Made by a program: the position numbers and the translations under genes | Shown here: one piece after another, positions 12,901 through 23,780 of the stretch | Numbering within the stretch: position 1 is the first letter of the stretch | How the letters are laid out: each line of letters begins with the position of its first letter | Assembly: GCA_029891385.1 (NCBI GenBank) | Contig: CM057228.1 | Coordinates: 20,422,309 to 20,486,308 of the forward strand | Source: Erythroxylum novogranatense | Taxonomy: Eukaryota; Streptophyta; Magnoliopsida; Malpighiales; Erythroxylaceae | Direction of reading: 5' to 3' | DNA: 64,000 nucleotides | Notes under the pieces: generated by a model | Seen by the model: only the letters and a program-made list of their open reading frames with translations | What the model was told of the DNA's origin: nothing | Database searches by the model: none

Positions 12901-14239
12901 TTGAGGACCTATAGAGGTCCGAATTATGCCGTCGGCCTTTATGGATTTCTAATTTTCATAGAATTTTATTATGGGAAAATATTGAGTTAGGACCGGAATT
13001 CATGAACATGCATATTTCATCAACATGAGCACAAATTTCATATTTAGTGACTCGTACTTTTTCGATTCATATAGAGGTCCAATTGGAGCGCCGATTGACC
13101 GACGTCACAGAGGCTTTCGGCGATTAGCTCGGAGTAATAGGTGAGTAACCTAGTTGGTTTCTCAAATTTCGGTTGTTTACATGCTCAGCGTGAATTACGT
13201 GCAAAGGTGAATTGTATGATTTCGCATGTATAAAAGTGGATGATTGTATTGTATGATTTCTTGCATCTTGAATGATACCGATATTGATAGATCGGGCTTT
13301 ATAGCCACCATACTAAACATCGCTATATCTTGGACTTTATAGCCATATCGTGGATTCAACGATACACCGGGCTTTATAGCCAAACACCGTACATTATCGA
13401 TATCGCATCGCATGCATAATTGCATGATCAGATAATGGACGTGCCTCAAGTTGCTATTATTACTGATAAGAGCTTCGAGCTCTCATACTGTACTGACCGG
13501 GCCTCGAGCCCGAGGGGAGAAATCCCTGACGCGTCCCCACTGAACACTGACTGAGCACTTGAGCACAATACTGAATAACTGGAAAGAGTCACATATGCAT
13601 TGCATTCGCATAAATGATTTGTTTTGTGATAAGTCTTGCTTCGTGATGGTATGTATTACTGTGAATGGTTTACTGTTACTAGATATGGTTATTGACTGCT
13701 TATTGGTAATTGATGATTACCTTGTTCAACTGTACGCCACGGGCGTAATGCATGATTTGAGTGAACCATCGATGATGGTTTCTCACCGAGTTCATAAAAC
13801 TCACCCAAAATTTGCATCTATTTTTCAGTCTGAAGAATACCCGGTTGACACGGAGTATATCTCTGTAGACGAGTAAAGGTTAGAGGTCGGGATCGGTTCG
13901 GTACGCATTAGTGTTTTAGTAAATTATATTCCGCAATCAACTTGATAACAAGGCATTGTATTTTCTTGAGCCATTGTGGTAGTAATATTTTCTTGCATTG
14001 ATGATTGTAATTACTACTAAATGACTGTAATAACTGAAACTGGAGTATATTGAACACGGATTTTATTTACTTACTGTGTCTGCCTTGTGAACGTGGAGTT
14101 AATGGCTATAAGAAGAAAAGAAAAAAAAAATGTATACTGTATTTTAAATCGACTGATGTAGTACGCCACTCTCGTGGGACACAGACTCGGATATCACCAA
14201 CGATATCGGGTTCGGGTCTTACGGGAGTGGGGTGTTACA
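9975..14239 (+). repeat. 3' LTR of element A
   Basis: 4265 bp, partner of 2192-6433 with the same termini and internal order: AT-rich part, CpG-rich block 12470-12680, GGCTTTATAGCC palindromes near 13290-13383, and GC-rich part 13470-13560. It is followed by the target duplication CACTC at 14240-14244. The small difference in length from the 5' LTR is spread over many short indels in the CpG-rich and palindrome zones. Confidence 0.93.
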
Positions 14240-14244
14240 CACTC

Positions 14245-15465
14245 TACGTCAACAAGAGCACAAGAAAGATAAAGAGTTGATTAATAGTGGAGATTCTGAA
14301 AAGAAAGCTCCTGAACCTGAACAACAACCTCCTGAACCTGAACAACAACCTCCTGGGCTGATTGAAGAAAGTAAGAAGCAGAAAATCAGTCAGAAAAAGA
14401 GTGCTTCAATTGGTGTTCAACGAAAGAAAAGGTCAGTTGAACACAGTCCAGCACAGGTTAATCGTTCTCGACCAATGACAAAAGAAGATTTGAAAATAAA
14501 GATCATTGAACCATTTGAACCTGTGAGAAGTGCAAGTTCTATAATCATAAGGGAACCTCTGAGAAGGTTGCTCAAGGTACAATTCGAACCAATCTTAGTA
14601 AATAGTCATTCAATACATTTGTTGAATGATGGAGAGAAAAGGTTGTATAGTATTATGAGAGAGGAGAAATCAGAACGATATCCAACATAAATGACCAAGA
14701 AAAGGTATACTATTTACCCAGTCAAAAAAAACAGTGATTAAGATTGTACCTGACATTCAACCAAGACCTTATATTGTTCGGGATGAAGATAAGGGGAAGA
14801 AGAAGATGTATCTAAAATGGATTACAAGCGATCTCAGAGAAGATTAGATTAAAGAAGAGGTGAGGAACATAGATGCAACATGTTATGCAAGTCAACAGAG
14901 ACGAATCTATGTTTCCCATCATATCTCAAAGGCATCAGGAAGTCATTATGGTCACGCCACTAGTGATGAAAGTTTTTAGGTAGTTGGAAAAATAACAGAG
15001 GAGCAGTACAGAACCATCAAAATTGGAGATATTAATTTCAACATAGAAACTATTATGCATCTAATTATGCATATTAGACCCTTGAGCTCTATATCTTCAA
15101 TTGGAGATGTACTGCACTTATTTGCAAAACAAATTCCAAAGCTACCTCATCCTAATGATCTTGATCTCCCTCAGAGGAACTTATCTTTCAAACCTCTTAC
15201 TATTACAGCTATTAAACCCAATGTTTTACCTTCAGAATCATTTGGTACTACTATTGGTTTGGAAGAAGTACAACAAAAGAGCTATGAAGCCTTAGTCGAG
15301 GAAATTGAAGAAATTCATGACAAGCTTGATGATCTGCGTGACTCAGTGGGTGACTTGCACGAGGAAGTAGCTCACTTACGAGTGTCTATGGAACAAGACC
15401 TCAAGTCACTCCGTACTAAAATGAAACAAATGTTCTCTGAAATAGTGAAGCATCTTCGGTCATGA
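14245..15465 (+). pseudogene. Env-like ORF of element X copy 1, 3' part with C-terminal coiled coil
   Basis: Continuation of the ORF cut by element A. It starts with a Gln/Pro/Glu repeat region (around 14300-14355) and a basic stretch rich in KK. A conserved block near 14475-14690 follows (RPMTKEDLKIKI, IIREPLRRLLKVQFEPIL, HLLNDGEKRLYS). TAA at 14688 replaces a CAG codon of copy 2, and a small indel near 14725 shifts frame. The last part (15055-15465) is open and ends in a heptad-like coiled coil (EEIEEIHDKLDDLRDSVGDL onwards) before TGA. This block is conserved in copy 2 and so was once under coding constraint. The protein's role is unknown; in SIRE elements an ORF in this place is called env-like without proof of function. 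Confidence 0.65.
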
Positions 15466-16340
15466 TTTTTGATTAATAACAAATAGGGGCAGAGGGGAAA
15501 AGGAGAAAGATAGGGGGAGAAGAGAAGAAGATTTGAAGAGAAAGAAAGGGAAATGAACAGGAGTAGGAAAGAAGACAGTATACTTGTAATTGTTTTTCAA
15601 TTGTATATCCTCTTATAAATAATACTCAACTTCACGTCTTTTAATTAAAAACTTTTGCTTGAATGAAAATGACTTCACGTCTAAATAATATTGATGAAAA
15701 CCAAATAATAATAATAATTGAAAGTAATGAACCGTTTTGACGAAACGGAAGCAAAAGCAATCTAAGACGGATGGAAAAAATAAGACGAAGCGGAAGCAGG
15801 AATCTAAGACGGAAGCAGAAAGTAAGACGAAGCTGAAGTCAAAGTAAGACGAAGTTGAAGTCAAAATGAGACAGAGCAGAAGAAACTAAGACAAAGTGTA
15901 AGAAACTAAAACGAAGAATAGCTTGCGTCTTAGTTTGCTTCCTCTTTCGTCTTACTTTTTCTTCAGCTTCCGTTTGCTTCCGCTTTCGTCTTACTTTTTC
16001 TTCAGCTTCCGTCTTAGTTTGTTTCCGCTTCCATCTTACCTTTGCTTTAGCTTCCTTCTTATTTTGCTTCAGCTTCCGTCTTAGTTTGCTTCCGCTTTCG
16101 TCTTACTTTTCCTTCAACTTTCATCTTAGTTTGCTTCCGCTATCGTTTTACTTTTGCTTCATCTTCCTTCTTAGTTTCACTTTTAATTTCGTGTTACTTT
16201 TGCTTCAACTTCCGTGTTGCTTTTGCTTCGGTTTCCATCTTAGCTTGCTTTTGATTTCGTCTTACTTTTGGTTCAGCTTCCGTCTTAGCTTGCTTCTGGT
16301 TCCATCTTACTTTTGCTTAAGTTTTCGTCTTCGTTATTAT
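15466..16340 (+). repeat. 3' LTR-like part of element X copy 1 with inverted minisatellite (fold-back)
   Basis: After a purine-rich leader (15480-15580), a TTTGATGAAAACCAAATAAT motif at 15690-15710 matches the LTR start region seen in copy 2. Minisatellite first runs as AAGACGAAGC-type units (15770-15910). It then switches at about 15915 to the complementary orientation, CTTAGTTTGCTTCCGCTTTC-type units, up to 16340. The two arms can pair into a long imperfect hairpin. X copy 2 has the same switch at about 41970. The TGTTAA start and the purine tract present in copy 2 are replaced by other sequence here. Confidence 0.7.
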
Positions 16341-16374
16341 TATTTAACTGTATTTATTTATGTCATTATTTATT

Positions 16375-16499
16375 TTTCATTGTTGTTGTTGTTATTATTA
16401 TCATCATCATTATCATCATTATAAATTTTATTATCATTTACTTTAATAATAATAATAATAATAATAATAATAGTATCATTATAATTTTATTACCATTTA

Positions 16500-16537
<38 letters not shown>

Positions 16538-16538
16538 G

Positions 16539-16575
<37 letters not shown>

Positions 16576-16580
16576 ATATC
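16375..16580 (+). repeat. Compound TTG/TTA/TAA/TCA microsatellite
   Basis: Runs of GTT, ATT/TAA and ATC trinucleotides follow a short conserved stretch (TTTATTTATGTCATTATTTA). The same stretch precedes the microsatellites at 17.36 kb and, in reverse, at 41.58 kb, so the repeat belongs to the X-derived unit. Homopolymeric-looking ORFs here are artefacts. Confidence 0.9.
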
Positions 16581-16750
16581 ATGGTTGCTTTAAACATTAA
16601 TTTTTCATATCGCTAAATTTTAAGATCTAATTTCAAATTTAATGCAAATATTAAATGATAAAACGTTGCTTTAAAACTTCGCAAGTGATAATATACATTT
16701 TATTATATAAAATTCAAACTAAATCCATATAAAATCTCTATTTACCAAAC

Positions 16751-16979
16751 ACTCTTAATCGTATACTCGCTGATCTCTGCACTCAGGGCAACCCCAAGCT
16801 ATTCTCAAGAGGAGAGGGTTGCTTTAAGATTCAGAAGACCTGCGGAGGAAGAACCACGTGATCTCACGAGAGAGGTGCTTTCCCGGTTTATGGATCAGTT
16901 GTATGAGAGAATTTCTAGTCTTTTGGAGAGTAGTGATGTCGCTAAGAATTTGGGAGCTTAATAAGCAATTGATGAGTTA
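16751..16979 (+). pseudogene. TOR: TOR kinase N-terminal exon fragment, copy 1
   Basis: The frame reads TLNRILADLCTQGNPK at 16751-16798 and, after a short disturbed stretch, VALRFRRPAEEEPRDL, REVLSRFMDQLYERISSLLE and SSDVAKNLGA, then AIDEL after two stops (TAATAA). This matches the extreme N-terminal region of plant Target of Rapamycin kinase (a very large PI3K-like kinase with N-terminal HEAT repeats), in the same order. The two stops fall where the family has Leu-Arg. Only about 75 codons are present and no further TOR exon is nearby, so this is a captured or left-over fragment. A second copy lies 1.1 kb downstream. Confidence 0.8.
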
Positions 16980-16984
16980 AAATA

Positions 16985-17545
<561 letters not shown>

Positions 17546-17631
17546 GTTTTAAACATTAATTTTCATATCGCTAAATTTCAAGATCTAATTTAAAATTTAA
17601 TGGAAATATTAAATGATAAAATGTTGCTTTA

Positions 17632-17692
17632 AAACTTCATAGTGATAATATACATTTTATTATATAAAATGTATATTATCACTGTGAAGTTT
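17632..17692. repeat. 61-bp near-perfect palindrome
   Basis: AAACTTCATAGTGATAATAT and the following bases pair with the complement ending in ACTGTGAAGTTT, with one mismatch over an arm of about 29 bp and a tiny AT loop. The corresponding site after microsatellite 1 (16675-16715) has only the left arm, so the right arm arose or was lost between the two units. Confidence 0.85.
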
Positions 17693-17844
17693 CCAAAATT
17701 AAAATTTTTAATTAAAAAATTAAATGGAGAAATGATAAAAACAATTGAACTTATGAATCACAAAATGTGAAGGTGAAAAAACATAAAGGCTTCTTGCAAT
17801 AAAACAAAAAGATAAAATCCATATAAAATCTCTATTTACCAAAC

Positions 17845-18145
17845 ACTCTTAATCGTATACTCGCTGATCTCTGCACCCGAGGCAACCCCAAGCTACTCTC
17901 AAGACTCTTCCTTTCGCTTAATTGGTTGAATTTGGGGTCCAAAAAAAGTGAGCTTTTTTAAATGTAACTAAACAGGAGAGGGTTGCTTTAACATTCAGAA
18001 GACATGCGGAGGAAGAACCACATGATCTCACGGGAGAGGTGCTTTCACGGTCTATAGATCAGTTGTATGAGACAATTTCTAGTCTTTTGGAGAGTAGTGA
18101 TGTTGCTAAGAATTTCGAAGGTTAAAGAGCAATTGATGAGTTGAA
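17845..18145 (+). pseudogene. TOR: TOR kinase N-terminal exon fragment, copy 2
   Basis: Same fragment as at 16751: TLNRILADLCTRGNPK, then an extra stretch of about 80 bp (17903-17983), then VALTFRRHAEEEPHDL, DQLYETISSLLESSDV, and AIDEL after a stop. Several residues closer to the family pattern are kept here (for example TFRRHAEE), while others are lost (SRSIDQ for SRFMDQ). The copies thus decayed separately after duplication. The extra stretch ends in AACAG and might be a retained piece of parental intron, but it does not start with GT. Confidence 0.75.
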
Positions 18146-18249
18146 ATATGCTTATACTTATATGCTAAAATTTTGAAAAGCATGTTTACATGCGAATTCA
18201 TTTCTAAAATTTTTCACTAAAACAACACATCGTATTAGTCTAACAATCT

Positions 18250-18720
18250 ATAAAAAACAAACTCTACGTGGAAATGAGTCCACTAGTTTGCTTGGGATAG
18301 TTTCAGAAGCTTCATGTACAACACGGTTCACTGTTTCTGTTGGAAGACACCAAGGATGCAAAGTTCTAATCAGCTCACTTTTACAGATTTCTTCAATAAA
18401 TTTCGTAACTAACAAGGTATAACTCTTCTTGTTAGGCATAGTATTCCAGAGCATTTGTAAAACTTAACCTTGAGGTTCAGGTAATGCTGCAAGTAAAGTC
18501 GTGAACTTTACTTCAACATCTACGTTAACTAGGTAACCTAACCTTCAAAATATAACTCTTGCATGATGTTATTAACTGCAATAATATACTCTATCAAGTC
18601 GTCCCCAGGCATTAAACACATACTAGCTAAGGTTGTGCGCATGTTGCTAATGCATTTTTTCTGTGCTTCACATCATATCAACTTGGGCGTTCGCTTAGTA
18701 ATAGGCATCTTGTTGTAAAA
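18250..18720 (-). pseudogene. Possible Ty1/copia gag (UBN2-like) remnant
   Basis: On the minus strand from about 18700, interrupted frames read SNMRTTLASMCLMPGDDLIE and then AVNNIMQELYFEG, then an E/V-rich part and LLAALPEP after a frame change. This recalls the helical gag domain of copia elements (region before the 'L..LP' motif). Downstream, 18248-18454 stays open for 68 codons without a recognizable domain. The match is short and broken, so an unrelated pseudogene is also possible. Confidence 0.3.
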
Positions 18721-20918
18721 AAAAATTTTGGAATCAAAAGGGTGCACAAAATAATGAAGTCTTTTTCTGAAACAAATAACAAATTTACGGGCATATGCGG
18801 GAATGATTCAATTTACTTATTTTATGAAGAACTCACAATTTATCTGTAATTTATCTAAGTCATACCGAATAAAACCTAATTACTTATCTAAAGTAACCCT
18901 TGTGGCTAAAAGACTGAAACATACTCAGTGAACATTTTCCAGATCAACAACCAGTTTCTTTCAAAATCTTTGCTTAACACAATTCTAAAGGATTTATTCA
19001 CTACTCACCTGCTGAGAACTCCAAAATCTTCAAAACTTAAACTCTATGCAACTTACATACTCCATTGCATACAATGAGTAGTTTCTGGTTTTTCTTAGGG
19101 TAGAAGACAAAAATAGCAAAGTGGAGTTAGTGTAGGAAAGGAAAAACAGGGAAATCACTTAGAGGGAAAACTCTGTGGACGGAAATAAAATTTTAGGAAG
19201 ATCCCCAATGAAGAATGAACTTAGACATATTACTTTACCTATCAACTCTGAGAAAACAGTAGCCTACTTCTGACAAAAGTACACAGCTAAAGAGATATTT
19301 GTCACTTACCTCATATCAACCTTTAAATTAGTTTTTTTTTTTAACTAACTCCCTTAAACCTTATTTTTACAATTTAACTCAAGATCCGCTTCTCTTTACC
19401 CTGTCTAATGTCACAGTCATCGTTTAATGGAACACAATCTACTCTTAAAAACCCAATATTCAAGTATCTTCATTTAACGCAGCGCAGTCTACTTTTGAAG
19501 ACCAAATATTCAAGCGTCTTCCTCTTCTGTACACATGTTAGGTATTTTTAGCATATCTCTAGGAAAAGCACTTGTGTTTCACCTTATCATATTCGAGTAT
19601 TGTGTCTCATTTAATGCATCACAACTCTTCAAGTAATAGTTTTGTTAGAGAAGTGTTGCATTTTTTAAATAATCCATTTCTTGTGTTTCACTTTATCATC
19701 TTCGAGCACTGTGTCTCATTTAATGCATCACAACTCTTCAAGTAATAGTTTTATTACAGAACTGTTGTATTTTTCAAATAATCCATTTTAGCCTCAATTA
19801 TTCAGAAATTGCTATCATTGCTGGACTTTTCTTCCACTGATTTATCAATCAATCCTCCTATAACCATTGCTTTGTGATTGAAACAAGTTACATCAAACTT
19901 TTTGCCCTCACACATGGTTCATTAACACCTTTATCTTAGAACTTTTTAACTTTTCTCTTGTAACTTAACCGTCAAACCATATCTAGCTTAACCAATCAAC
20001 CAATTTCTCCCTCCAAAGCTTACTTCTCTGAACTACTGTCTTCTTTTACTTTCTTCTTGTTTAACCTAAAAACATCAGATCCTCCGTTCCAGAAAGAAAA
20101 AACACTAAAAATTGTGTCTCCTATTTCACCAAAGAAACAACCACCGTTCATAATAGTAAGCGATTCTTTTGTGTATTACTTTTGTTTTCAAATTTTCTAT
20201 ATTTATAATTTCAATAAAACTGTATCTTTTATCTTCTGTTTATTACATTTTTGCCAAATTTATTTACTATCGCCTAATTTCGTTTCTCCGGCATTTCTAC
20301 ATAAGCAATAAATACAGACAATAAATACACTTGTAAAAACCCTAACCAAAAACTATCAAATTTAAACATTATTCAATTATTTCTTTTTTAATTCATAATA
20401 TAATCTACTTCATTTTCATTTTTGTAAATATCGTTTCCTTTTTCCGATTAAATTTTTTTCCCTAATCTTATTATTCTGGCTGCATTTACACTGCGTTGAT
20501 TTTAGGTTTCTGCTTATTCACTGCTCCGGTCTTCCACTACTAAGGTATGTGTAGTTATGTTACATAAATATAATGTATAATATTCTCTATACTTGTTCAT
20601 GACGTATCATTTTCCTTTACATCATAATTAGTTTCTTATTTAGATTTATGTATTTCATAACTTGCATGTCCAATGTTACCTAATTTTTATACTCGATTAC
20701 ATTCTATTATCATGTATTAATTTTCTTAGATATTTTATAATCCTTTATTTATTCGAACTTTAAATTTTTTCCTAATTTCGAAATGCTTATATCATCATGT
20801 TTCTTAGATATATAGTTTCTTATTACATCTTTTCCTTAATTTATTCACATATGGAAGCGTTACCACTTCTTTATCAACCCTTAATAAATTTATCCATTAC
20901 AATATATATTTAATTATA
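18721..20918. other. AT-rich DNA without recognizable genes
   Basis: No coding block with domain-like sequence on either strand. It holds a 109-bp tandem duplication (19571-19788) and a weaker repeated stretch of about 55 bp (19424-19520, around CCAATATTCAAG). The 84-codon open frame at 20057 is AT-driven and looks random. The left end of the Helitron may lie here, but I could not identify a convincing 5'-TC terminus. Confidence 0.5.
19571..19788. repeat. 109-bp tandem duplication
   Basis: Two adjacent copies starting CTTGTGTTTCACYTTATCAT and running to AAATAATCCATTT, with about ten differences. No function is visible. Confidence 0.85.
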
Positions 20919-20924
20919 TTATAT

Positions 20925-20960
<36 letters not shown>
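20919..20960. repeat. (AT)n microsatellite
   Basis: Dinucleotide AT/TA run of roughly 40 bp just upstream of the Helitron coding region. Confidence 0.9.
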
Positions 20961-20963
<3 letters not shown>

Positions 20964-21028
20964 ACGAATCTTATTATAAGAACTATTTTCATTTTTTCTT
21001 ACAAATATGATCAATCAATTGATAAAAA

Positions 21029-23780
21029 ATGCTCATATTATCCGGATCCCTCAGGTATTCAAATATGGATAGAAATGTTAAAAGGTGTCAAAAATATGCT
21101 GAAGTGATAAAGGATAAAAAACAAGAATTGTTACGACGACGTAAAGAAACTCGAGCAGCAAAAAAAGAAGTTTTGCTTCATCAACACTACACCAAACAAT
21201 TACTCATCAACATAACGGTTGTTTAATTAATAACAAACCTTCCACTAGTCAACTTGGAATTCATGAACCCTGTAATGAACAGATACATCACCAATCTTTT
21301 GATATTCATGCTTATCATATTAATGAACGTATCTTTCTTTGCCTATATTAAAACTATTTCTAATCTAATTATTCCATAAAATGATAACGATTTTTTACAT
21401 GTTTGAAGGGATAAATCATCGTACTTCTTCTTCGATATTAGCATCCTTCCAGAATTTACCTGTTGAACCTCAACACCTACGTTTTGTTCCAAATTGTGAA
21501 CATTGCAATGCAAAACAATTTTATCTTGAACCTCCATCATTTTGTTGCTCATCCGGACAAATATCAATTGTTGCTCCTCAAATGCCTTATGGTTTAAAAT
21601 CTTTATATTTAAACAATGACGAAGAATCTAAACATTTCAGAAAGAATGTTCATACATATAATAACAATCTAGCTTTCACCTCCTATGGAGCTAGATATGA
21701 TCGTGACCTCACAAAAAACAAAAAAGGAGTTTATACATTCCATGTTCAAGGACAAGTTTATCATTTCCTTTACACTTTACTGCCAATAAGCGATAAGGTA
21801 TCTGGAGTCCAACTATATTTCTTTGATACTGATGAAGAACTACAAAAAAGGATTGACAGTTCTAATAAACTCCATGAAAATACATTGAAGTTGATCATAA
21901 CAGTTCTTCAAGATAACCCTTATGCCAGGTTCTTTCGAAGCCTTAAAAATATTCCAATGCTTGAAAATCATGAAATTATTCTCAGATGTTATCCTGGCCT
22001 TGATCAACGTGTTTATAATCTTCCTACTGCATCACAAGTAGCTGCTATATGGACTAAAACAGATGATGAACAGCATGATAAATCTCCTCACATCCAAGTT
22101 TACACACACTCAGGCCCAAGTTATCGAATTCAATCTTATTATGCGTGTTATAACCCGCTTCAATATCTACTTTTATTTCCTCGTGGTGAATCCGGATGGC
22201 ATCATGGAATTAGGCGATTAATTCCACGCAGAAATAGGATTAATGTTTCAGATGAAACAACCGATGTTTCTTTCTGTACTTTTACTGACCCAGCTGAATT
22301 ATTCAATCTAAAAAATATAGGTTAGTTGTCTTCCTATTCTCTTGTTTCTCAAATATTACTTAATTAAACAATTTTATTTATCAGTTTTTTTCCTGTTACT
22401 ACCTGCTCAAGAAGTACACTCTGAACATGGTTTAGTATCTACCAAAGAGTATTATTGCTATCGACTTCAAATGAGAAGTTATGACGAATCCATGCTTCTC
22501 CATAGCTTAAGACTACTTCAACACTTTGTTGTTGCTACTTATATAAAGATTGAAACATCTCGACTTGATTTCCATAGGAGAAAACAAAATGAGATACGAA
22601 TGAAAATTTTACGAGGTGTTTTAGATAGCATTAACATTGGTCAAACTGAAGGTTCAACAATTGGCCGCTGAATTATCCTCCCAGCTTCATTTATCGGCAG
22701 ACCAAGGGACATGAAATGACGTTATCTTGATGCAATGGCTCTAGTGTAAAAATATAGTAAACCAGATATTTTCCTCACTATCACTTGCAATCCTATGTGG
22801 AAAGAAATACAAGATAATCTTAAATTCCATGAAAAGGCACAAGATAGACCAGATTTATTGGTCAGAGTGTTCAGAGCTAAATTTGAAATCCTAAAAAATG
22901 AGTTGACCAAAAAACGTATCTTTGGAGATGTCGCCGCATTTGTTTATGTTATTGAATTCCAAAAGCCTGGATTCCCTTATGCTCATTTATTACTAATACT
23001 TAAGCCACATTTTAAGTTGATAAATCCAGATTCTTATGATCAAATCATATCTGCTGAAATACCTAATCCTGATCAGAATTCCAGGTTATATTCTCTTGTC
23101 ATTAAGCATATGATCCATGGTCCTTGTGGTTTTATGAACAAAGATTGCCCTTGCATGAGAAATGGTGTATGCAAAAATCATTATCCCAAGAATTTTACTC
23201 CTTTCACTATTCATAGCGAAGACAGTTATCCATGATATAAACAAAGAGATAATGGAAGAAAAGCTAAAACTTTCAGACATAAGGTTGATAATAGATGGGC
23301 GGTTCCTCATAACCCATACCTTTTGATGTTACTTGATTGTCACATTAATGTTGAAATATGTTCAACTATCAAGCTTGTTAAATACTTATACAAATATGTA
23401 TTTAAGGGCCATGACCTTGTGAACTTTACCATCAACGATCAAGAGAACTCAAATAATATTGATGAAATCAGTAATTTGTAAGAAGGCCGTTGGATTTCAC
23501 AACTCGAAGCTCTATGGCACATTTATGAATTCCAACTATCAGAGATTAATCCATCAGTTTATATACTACAAGTTCACCTCCCCGATCAACAGTCTGTTTC
23601 TTTTGGAAAAGATGCTAATTTGTCTTATTTATTAAGAAATATTGACTTCTAAAAAACAATGCTTACCGAATTTTCAAGACAAATTCATCAAATCAAAAGG
23701 CTACAGAGATGAAATGCCTGTATAAATATTTTCTAGAGCATTTTTTTGGAATCGAAAAACAAAAACATGGTCGGAAACAA
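21029..23780 (+). pseudogene. Helitron Rep (N-terminal and HUH nuclease region)
   Basis: 21381-22325 is open for 314 codons: a Cys-rich start (NCEHCNAKQFYLEPPSFCC) and the block up to YYACYNPLQYLLLFPRGESG with HHGIRR, typical of plant Helitron proteins. 22420-23235 continues with LHSLRLLQHFVVATYIKIE, CNPMWKEI and the nuclease region GFPYAHLLLIL. The family has P-H-x-H here, so the first metal-binding histidine is Tyr. 23360-23400 gives KYLYKYVFKG, the two-tyrosine catalytic motif, which is intact. In-frame stops occur at 22669, 23233, 23479 and elsewhere, and 22326-22395 looks like an insertion or intron. The Rep domain would nick and join DNA ends during transposition. Confidence 0.85.

Larger units (their letters stand above)
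2192..14239 (+). mobile_element. Gypsy-type LARD-like element A (12.0 kb, long LTRs, non-coding interior)
   Basis: Two long direct repeats (2192-6433 and 9975-14239), both starting TGTAACATCCCACC and ending TGTTACA, flank 3541 bp. A primer-binding-like site follows the left repeat and a purine tract precedes the right one. The 5-bp duplication CACTC (2187-2191 and 14240-14244) proves insertion, and the target ORF of element X resumes directly after it. The interior has no ORF over about 100 aa and no recognizable gag or pol, so this is a large retrotransposon derivative that must use proteins from elsewhere. The tail TTTCGAGGACGAAATTCTTA just before the purine tract is the end of a chromovirus pol gene and shows its Ty3/gypsy ancestry. 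The LTR resembles that of element B. Confidence 0.93.
1..16340 (+). mobile_element. SIRE/Maximus-like Ty1/copia element X, copy 1 (degenerate, interrupted by element A)
   Basis: The order is LTR-derived minisatellite (1-520), end of a copia RNase H (695-886), a long env-like ORF with a C-terminal coiled coil (1202-2191 and 14245-15465), then a second LTR-like stretch with the same minisatellite (15640-16340). RNase H followed by an extra ORF before the 3' LTR is the layout of SIRE/Maximus copia elements. Gag, protease, integrase and nearly all of reverse transcriptase are missing, so the copy is an internal-deletion derivative. Its ORF is cut by gypsy element A, flanked by a CACTC duplication. 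The left end lies outside the window and the right end fades into microsatellite, so both limits are approximate. A second copy (41.6-45.0 kb, minus) confirms the element as a repeat family. The SIRE assignment is inferred from gene order, the RNase H match and the purine-tract/LTR junction of copy 2. Confidence 0.75.

Noticed and set aside
14480..15465. Env-like ORF as a true viral envelope glycoprotein
   Set aside because: No signal peptide, membrane segment or cysteine pattern is visible; only a coiled coil and position support the name.
16313..16600. Open frames rich in Leu, Tyr, His or Asn (also 17325-17559, 40807-41592, 53045-53251, 54346-54807)
   Set aside because: They are translations of trinucleotide microsatellites in whichever frame is open and have no gene-like context.
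20940..21010. 5' TC terminus of the Helitron just after the AT run
   Set aside because: Several TC dinucleotides occur, but none has a recognizable Helitron 5' consensus, and there is no second copy in the window for comparison.
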